Source: Archivesica marissinica (Eukaryota > Mollusca > Bivalvia > Venerida > Vesicomyidae). From it: 64,000 nt of DNA. Of this stretch, positions 58,520 to 64,000 are shown piece after piece (positions within the stretch are counted from its first letter, which is position 1; each line of letters starts with the position of its first letter). Location of the stretch: NCBI GenBank assembly GCA_014843695.1, contig CM026394.1, positions 39,292,368 through 39,356,367 of the forward strand, in the 5' to 3' direction. The notes under the pieces were generated by a model. It made no database searches, had not been told where the DNA came from, and saw only the letters and a program-made list of their open reading frames with translations. The translations under genes were made by a program, and so were the position numbers.

Positions 58520-58933
58520 ATGTCACATATAGTAAAAATCGGTGTGGAAGGAGGATTTTGTTCGGAATTTGTTAATAGTATTATACATTTAGATTTAGGG
58601 GCGGAGGTTTTGATTGATATGGTTAATGATGAAATAACACGAAAGAGAATACCAAAAGAGGAGAATTTTGGTAATATGTTGTCAAATGTACATTTACATT
58701 TGAGTCCATATATAGATATGGGAAGTGTTATTAAACATTATTTATATAACAAAAATATTGCGAGTGTTAAACATAGAGATATAGAAGCTGTGTTAAAAGA
58801 AAAACTTAGTATAGATGATTGGTCTATAATATATAATGACTATTTAAAGAAGACAAAAATAACTCCAGAGGATGATGATTATATAAATGTATGCGGGGTA
58901 TTACTATGCCATCATTTAGAAAGAAAGATTTGA
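58520..58933 (+). CDS. tandem paralogue 3, diverged
   Basis: 137 codons from the ATG at 58520. An in-frame earlier start at 58469 would overlap paralogue 2 and does not align with the family, so I prefer 58520. Family landmarks remain: SHIVKIGVEGG, IDMVNDEITRK, IDMGSVIKHYL, W.IIYNDYL, and INVCGVLLCHH. The segment after the second landmark is shorter than in the other two. Confidence 0.75.
   Translation: MSHIVKIGVEGGFCSEFVNSIIHLDLGAEVLIDMVNDEITRKRIPKEENFGNMLSNVHLHLSPYIDMGSVIKHYLYNKNIASVKHRDIEAVLKEKLSIDDWSIIYNDYLKKTKITPEDDDYINVCGVLLCHHLERKI
58880..58888 (+). promoter_or_regulatory. candidate TATA box inside paralogue 3
   Basis: TATATAAAT in coding sequence, 62 nt before an ATG at 58942 whose frame carries the expected NADAR N-terminal motif. 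Confidence 0.4.
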
Positions 58934-58941
58934 AGAGAACT

Positions 58942-59449
58942 ATGGATGACAGAATAACAAACGATATGGTTTTATTTTATGGACAAAACAAACAGTGTTT
59001 TCAGTAATTTTTACCTTGCAGACTTTATAGATAGTGATGGAGTGAAATATATATGTACTGAACAATATTTTCAACATAAAAAAATGCTACAATGCCAAGA
59101 ACATACTATTGCTGAGAAGATCCTTATTTCTACAAATGCAGCTGAAATAAGACACATAGGACGGTCAAGATCTACAAACTTTGATGTAGTACAATGGACT
59201 AAAGATTCAACAGATGTACTTTTTGAAGCAAATTGGTTAAAATATAACCAAAACGAATACTTAAAGAGATTTTTATTAAATACAAATAATAAAGTTCTTG
59301 CAGAGGCTAACCCCAGAGACTGTATTTGGGGTATTGGTTTAAATATGTGGCATAAAAATGCGACAGTGCAAGCAAAATGGCAAGGACAAAATCAATTTGG
59401 AGAAATATTAATGCATATTAGATATTTTATTAGGAATAAAATGTTGTAA
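58942..59449 (+). CDS. NADAR-family protein (YbiA-like N-glycosidase fold), with an apparent frame offset near 59000
   Basis: The open frame 58979-59449 (156 codons) shows the NADAR landmarks: FSNFY (8-12), E28 in CTEQYFQHKKM, IGR near 60-62, W117-G118 in CIWGIGLNMW, and the C-terminal W134/G136/N138/G141 pattern before LMHIR. NADAR proteins are N-glycosidases; bacterial and phage members act on riboflavin-pathway intermediates or remove ADP-ribose from guanine. The N-terminal FYG motif common in the family is present, but in another frame that opens at ATG 58942 and stops at 59005-59007. The gene therefore appears broken by a one-base offset near 59000, or the assembly has a homopolymer error. 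If functional, it could reverse host ADP-ribosylation; that is inference. Follows the three paralogues closely. Confidence 0.82.
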
Positions 59450-59580
59450 ATGTGAAAAAACTTTAAATTAACATGTATTCAAATTAATATAACATGTATG
59501 TTACTAATGTTTTAGTTAATTAGTTATTAGTTATTAGTAAATAAAAAATTGAAATTTATTATGTGTTATGTTATTTTTAG
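59450..59580. other. AT-rich spacer at the edge of the virus-like block
   Basis: Contains TTAGTTATTAGTTATTAGTAA short repeats (TTAGTTA units) and no gene. It has no hairpin of the 3' family, unlike most genes to the left. Confidence 0.4.
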
Positions 59581-59713
59581 TAGGGGTGGCACTATGGGCC
59601 ATGGTAACCCCCAAAAAAATGCCCATAGCGCCATAAAAAAAACGGCCCATACTGCCACCCACCTCGGTAAAACGGCCCATAGTGCCATAGACACGGCCCA
59701 TAGTGCCACCCTA
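59581..59713. mobile_element. 133-bp inverted-repeat element (hAT-like termini) or element terminus
   Basis: Begins TAGGGGTGGCACTATGGGCC and ends GGCCCATAGTGCCACCCTA, inverted repeats. The motif GGCCCATA(G/C)TGCCA recurs internally two or three more times. TAGGG-type ends are seen in hAT transposons, but no 8-bp target duplication is visible. It lies exactly at the transition from virus-like genes to host repeats. Confidence 0.55.
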
Positions 59714-59869
59714 CACTACTATCAGACAAATGCTCGTCTGATGACGTCGCCTTAAATGCCAACAGTGATGAGGATAGATAATCCCCTAATGAAATGGAAG
59801 ATATTCAATATATGTTGAAATATATCAATAACAAAATATCTTGTTGGGAATGTCCTCATATTGATTAGA

Positions 59870-60105
59870 AATTGATTGAAAAAACCCCACAAAGTACGCC
59901 TTTCATTGAAAGGAAATGCAATGTATGTAACACGTTAAGAGGATGAATAACATTTTATTATTGAAAGTTCACTTTATACTGATTTAAGAACACTTTACAC
60001 CAAGAAATATTATTGGCATATACCTAATCATGATATGGTTAAATTTATTATGTTAATGCAATTAGAAAATGAAAATGCAGTTAGGAAATTATCTTTTATT
60101 GTCTC
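59870..60105 (+). pseudogene. LINE ORF2 C-terminal relic
   Basis: Plus-strand translation gives CNVCNTL, then HFIIESSLYTDLRTLYTKKYY and FIMLMQLENENAVRKLSF. This has the layout of the C-terminal Cys/His region and tail of mollusc LINEs. A stop falls within the motif before HF. It shows that host transposon sequence has resumed by here. Confidence 0.7.
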
Positions 60106-60117
60106 TCCCATAATTGT

Positions 60118-60330
60118 TCGTTGAGATTAGTGTCCGTCACCATATTACCATACATGTTTCACTTTGTAATGTTTTGTAGTGATGCTTTGTTGAGACTAGT
60201 GTCCGTCACCATATTACCATACATGTTTCACTTTGTAATGTTTTGCATTGATGCTTTGTTGAGATTAGTGTCCGTCACCATATTACCTACCATACATGTT
60301 TCACTTTGTAATATTTTATATTGATGGTCA
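60118..60330. repeat. 69-bp tandem repeat, three copies
   Basis: TTGAGATTAGTGTCCGTCAC starts at 60121, 60190 (one mismatch) and 60259, an exact 69-bp period. The third copy has a 4-bp insertion (CTAC). Confidence 0.92.
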
Positions 60331-60354
60331 CATGTTTGGAGATGCTTGAATCGA

Positions 60355-61340
60355 ATACCTTCACAACCGAATATTCCACTACCTACCCGAGCGAATATTC
60401 GGATACCTTCTCGAGCGAATATTCGAATACCTTCCCGAGCGAATATTCGGATACCTTCTCGAGCGAATATTCGGATACCTTCCCGAGCGAATATTCGGAT
60501 ACCTTCCCGAGCGAATATTCGGATACCTTCCCGAGCGAATATTCGAATACCTTCCCGAGCGAATATTCGGATACCTTCCCGAGCGAATATTCGGATACCT
60601 TCCCGAGCGAATATTCCACTACCTTCTCGAGCGAATATTCCACTACCTTCCCGAGCGAATATTCGGATACCTTCTCGAGCGAATATTCCACTACCTTCCC
60701 GAGCGAATATTCGGATACCTTCCCGAGCGAATATTCGAATCCTTCCCGAGCGAATATTCCACTACCTTCCCGAGCGAATATTCCACTACCTTCCCGAGCG
60801 AATATTCCACTACCTTCCCGAGCGAATATTCGGATACCTTCCCGAGCAAATATTCGAATACCTTCCCGAGCGAATATTCGGATACCTTCCCGAGCGAATA
60901 TTCCACAACCTTCCCGAGCGAATATTCCACTACCTTCCCGAGCGAATATTCGGATACCTTCCCGCACAAATATTCGAATACCTTCTCGAGCGAATATTCG
61001 GATACCTTCCCGAGCGAATATTCGAATACCTTCCCGAGCGATATTCGGATACCTTCCCGAGCGAATATTCCACAACCTTCCCGAGCGAATATTCCACTAC
61101 CTTCCCGAGCGAATATTCGGATACCTTCCCGCACAAATATTCGAATACCTTCTCGAGCGAATATTCGGATACCTTCTCGAGCTAATATTCGGATACCTTC
61201 CCGAGCGAATATTCGGATACCTTCCCGAGCGAATATTAGGATACCTTCTCGAGCGAATATTCCACTACCTTCTCGAGCGAATATTCCACTACCTTCCCGA
61301 GCGAATATTCGGATACCATCCCGAGCGAATATTCGGATAG
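60355..61340. repeat. 24-bp satellite array
   Basis: About 41 units of CGAGCGAATATTC plus GGATACCTTCC, with variant middles GGATA, CCACT, GAATA and CCACA. Each unit contains the palindrome CGAATATTCG or GAATATTC. Two markers GCACAAATATTCGAATACC at 60964 and 61131 show a seven-unit higher-order duplication. The 8-codon period keeps ORFs open in several frames; they are not genes. Confidence 0.95.
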
Positions 61341-61516
61341 TTTACTAGCTATTCGTTGCCATCCATAGTTGTAATACATCGTGTATTTCTTTTCAGAGCA
61401 TTGCGGCAGTACCTCTAGAAGAACAGAAGGCGGTAATACTACAGAAGTCTATCGAATGCATTACACTAATATATGACGAGGTTACAGATAATACGCGTAA
61501 GTACTAAATAACAATG
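61341..61516. other. unique DNA, slightly GC-richer
   Basis: GCGGCAGTACCTCTAGAAG and GAACAGAAGGCGGTAATACT might be a short exon-like stretch (frame with SIAAVPLEEQKAVILQKSIE, about 61393-61460). There is a possible acceptor TTTCTTTTCAG at 61387-61397 and a donor CGTAAGT near 61496. The codon run is suggestive of a single host exon of about 100 bp. I cannot identify it. Confidence 0.35.
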
Positions 61517-61745
61517 TATACTAGAGGACATAGAAAACGCACACCTACATTATATGATTATTATCACATGGAAACGAAATACGAAGGATTCCATCAAAGA
61601 TATATCACATCTTTGTTACAAAACACAAACTGAACTAAAAATATTCCAAAATGTTTAAAACTATATATTTATATAGTTATTGTTTTTCATGTAAAAAAAA
61701 ACACACACTTATCCGAAGTGTGCGTTTTCTATGTCCTCTAGTATA
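61517..61745. mobile_element. complete 229-bp MITE '36'
   Basis: Perfect 28-bp terminal inverted repeats (left begins TATACTAGAGGACATAG; right ends CTATGTCCTCTAGTATA) flank an AT-rich body. The terminal repeat equals most of the 36-bp satellite unit. The body matches, inverted, the flanks of the arrays at 16667-16826 and 22495-22590. Confidence 0.9.
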
Positions 61746-61748
61746 GTT

Positions 61749-61985
61749 GACCGCCTCAATGGTCGAGTGGTTACGGTCGTTGACTTGTATACACTGTAAA
61801 CTATCATCACTGATTGTCACGGGTTCGAGCCCCGCTCAGACCGTGTATATTTATATGAATAAGTTGGCATTTTCTTACGGAGATTGGTGCACCAAGTACT
61901 GGTTAACCGCTTAGGAAATGTGTTAGGTAAACTGCCCGTCGCTCAAATGTGCAACTATAGCGACGTTAAATAAACTAATAATCTT
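61749..61985 (+). repeat. SINE family B, subfamily 1
   Basis: Head CAATGGTCGAGTGGTTACGG, B box GGGTTCGAGCCCC, tail CGTCGCTCAAATGTGCAAC and ACGTTAAATAAAC. Confidence 0.85.
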
Positions 61986-62159
61986 AAAAAATATCCAAAT
62001 AAACCAACAGTTTATTGTCCACTAGCAAATAAGGATAATAAATCCACAGACGCCATGCTCTTCTGATTACATAATGTTTCACAGCTACTGAATTTTGAAA
62101 ATGGAACAGTAGATAACAACCGGGTTGTGTATCTCAAACAAACGGGCGTGTTTACAATA

Positions 62160-62751
62160 TACAGTCAAACATGTGTTAGTGATCAACTCTATTAAGCAAC
62201 CAGTTTCCAGATTCCCTATAATTATGTTATTTTGTATTACATGTTGACATATAAACAGCCAAATTGCATTAAGCAGCCAGTTTCCAGATTCCCTATATGT
62301 TATTTCATTACATATTGACATATAAACAGCCAAATTGCATTAAGCAGCCAGTTTCCAGATTCCCTATATGTTATTTTATTACATATTGACATATAAGCAG
62401 CCAAACTGCATTAAGCAGCCAGTTTCCAGATACCCTATATGTTATTTCATTACATATTGACATATAAGCAGCCAAACTGCATTAAGCAGCCAGTTTCCAG
62501 ATTCCCTATATGTTATTTTTATTACATATAAGCAGCCAACCTGCATTAAACAGCCAGTTTCCAGATTCCCTATATGTTATTTCATTACATATTTGATATT
62601 TGACATCTATTAAGCAGCCACACTACATTAAGCAGCCAGTTTCCAGAATCCCTATTACTACATGTATGCTATTTTATTACATATTTGACCTCTATTAAGC
62701 AGCCACGCGTTGTGACTCATTGGCAGACTGCTTAAGACAGGTTTGACTGTA
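62160..62751. mobile_element. pogo-like MITE with internal 71-bp expansion
   Basis: Termini TACAGTCAAACATGTG and ACAGGTTTGACTGTA as in 5310-5490. The interior is about seven repeats of a roughly 71-bp unit containing AAGCAGCCAGTTTCCAGATT and CCCTATATGTTATTTCATTA. The 181-bp copy at 5310 has the AAGCAGCCA phrase but no such array. Confidence 0.8.
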
Positions 62752-63125
62752 CATCATATCGCAAGGTTAGTGTGTGGTGTAATGTCGCAATATATATAGA
62801 TACCAAAAAGAAGCTGTGCACTTGCCTTAGATGTAAATGTATATCCTTTTAGACACACGTATATGGACATTGTGTAACGGAAGTGATAGGAAATGTATTG
62901 AAGTCACGAAGAAATTGGTTTTAGATTGATACTATTAGACCAAAGACATATTATGATTGTGATAACGTTGCAGATTAGCTGCTAACATATCGTAATGGTT
63001 ATGCATAACAAACGCGTGTCGGTACTTTCTGTTGTTTTATTGGCTCAAGGACAGTGTGTTTTATTAAAGATATTATAATAATAATTATTCGAAACTATTA
63101 CAACAATAAGCTATTAATCTAAAAA
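62752..63125. other. no gene seen
   Basis: AT-rich unique DNA. AAAGAAGCTGTGCACTTGCC near 62808 resembles one end of the GTGCAC MITEs. Confidence 0.4.
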
Positions 63126-63386
63126 GTCCGCGTCCGTGGTCGAGTTGTTAAGGTCGCTGACTTGTATACCACTGTAACCTATCATCACTGATAGTCACGG
63201 GTTCGAGCCCCGCTCAGGCCGTGTCTCATTTATATGAAAACGTTGCCAGTTTCTTACGGAGGTTGGTGCACCCAATTACTGGTTAACCGCTGGAGCCTGC
63301 CCAGGAAAGGTGTTGTTAGGTAAACTGCCCGCCGGCGATATAGCCCGAAATGGTGCTGATGCAGGCGTAAAACCCGAAATATAACA
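63126..63386 (+). repeat. SINE family B, subfamily 2, complete
   Basis: Head CCGTGGTCGAGTTGTTAAGG, GGGTTCGAGCCCC, body GCCAGTTTCTTACGGAGG, tail GGTGCTGATGCAGGCGTAAA. Confidence 0.88.
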
Positions 63387-63469
63387 TAGCATATCATTCA
63401 TTCATCCATTCATTTATTGGCAAACGGCAAAACATTGCCTTTTTGCCATTTACAATATAATTTATAAAT

Positions 63470-64000
63470 ATGGCCAAGATACATTACAAAATGACAGAAT
63501 AATATAAATACATGTACAAAATTATGAACAATCTTGTACCGAATTATTTGAATGAACATTTTCAATTAAGACATTGCAATTCAGTTACTTCAGATATGAC
63601 ATTGAGAAATGTTTCAAATATGGATCTCTATATTCCAAGACCTAGATGTGAAATGTATAAGAAATCATTAGAATACTCTGGTCCAAAGATATGGAATTGT
63701 CTACCATTTGAAATTAAGACATCCAGATCTTTAAATATATTCAAGACAAAATGTAAAGTATGGATACAACGTTTTAATTGGTAGACACTAGACAGTTATA
63801 TATATATATAATGATTGTAAATCAATATGCTTATGTCGTTTTGTATTACTATCAAAGTACCTGATTTACTTAGGTTGTTGTTTAAGTTACATTGTACAAC
63901 ATTATGCATGTATATTGTACGGCATAACTATGTTATAATTATTGTGTATGTACATTTATTCTATAGTGTTAACAAATTGAAGAGGGTCCTAAGGAGTATT
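63470..64000 (+). pseudogene. LINE 3' end: ORF2 C-terminal tail and 3' UTR
   Basis: ORF 63512-63784 reads MYKIMNNLVPNYLNEHF near its start, then LYIPRPRCEMYKKSLEYSG, IWNCLPFEIKTS and LNIFKTKCKVW. This is the recognisable C-terminal tail of invertebrate CR1/L2/Jockey-type LINE ORF2 proteins. The 5' part is missing (5'-truncated copy). AT-rich 3' UTR continues past the window edge. Confidence 0.75.

Noticed and set aside
60121..60324. 67-codon ORF with three 23-residue repeats
   Set aside because: Caused by the 69-bp tandem repeat, exactly 23 codons.

Overview
The window is eukaryotic, AT-rich and dominated by repeats. It looks like an invertebrate, probably a mollusc. That rests on tRNA-derived SINEs, decayed non-LTR retrotransposons with mollusc-style C-termini, MITEs and large minisatellites; the species cannot be read from the sequence. 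No convincing intact host gene was found. Two runs of exactly 1000 N (31538-32537 and 50759-51758) are scaffold gaps, so the window is three contigs: 1-31537, 32538-50758 and 51759-64000.

Layout. 1-7090: SINEs, a pogo-like MITE and a broken Cys-rich conserved ORF. 7095-8228: 19-bp minisatellite. 8229-16160: SINEs and a decayed LINE (about 10830-13130). 16160-22836: a composite of a MITE with an expanded terminal repeat and a 4.8-kb array of 25-bp units. 22837-26955: SINEs and unique DNA. 26956-30708: 36-bp satellite. 30709-31537: unique sequence, a SINE and the start of a 20-bp satellite, then gap 1. 32538-34435: 12-bp satellite. 36413-38290: 20/21-bp satellite. 42020-46260: minus-strand LINE with nested SINEs. 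47503-50758: 20-bp satellite, unique block and 36-bp satellite again but inverted, then gap 2. 51759-59449: a compact virus-like gene block. 59581-64000: host repeats again.

The main discovery is 51759-59449. It encodes the N-terminal part of a family-B DNA polymerase of the Maverick/adintovirus/bidnavirus type (cut by the gap and carrying an in-frame stop), a protein with two CCHC zinc knuckles, several small basic, coiled-coil, disordered or Cys-rich proteins, three tandem paralogues of unknown function and a NADAR-family protein. Most genes have a TATA box about 43-69 nt before the start codon; for the last two it lies inside the preceding gene. A middle set of five genes also carries the decamer AGGTCAATCC (inverted in one) with a nearly constant 10-11 bp spacing to TATA. 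Gene 3' ends carry a family of short hairpins whose stems covary. No SINE interrupts the block, although the flanks are full of them, and the contig runs without a break into host repeats. I read it as a recent endogenous copy of a little-known DNA virus or self-replicating transposon. No capsid, ATPase, protease or integrase gene is visible; these may lie beyond the gap.

A second theme is that several tandem arrays appear to have grown out of transposable elements: the 36-bp satellite from a MITE terminal repeat, a 71-bp repeat inside a pogo-like MITE, an 85-bp repeat from a SINE tail, an array inside a second SINE, and a 24-bp in-frame repeat in a LINE. Finally, the inverted duplication around gap 1 (26956-31537 versus 47503-50758) may be an assembly artefact: a mis-oriented contig with an unmerged overlap.
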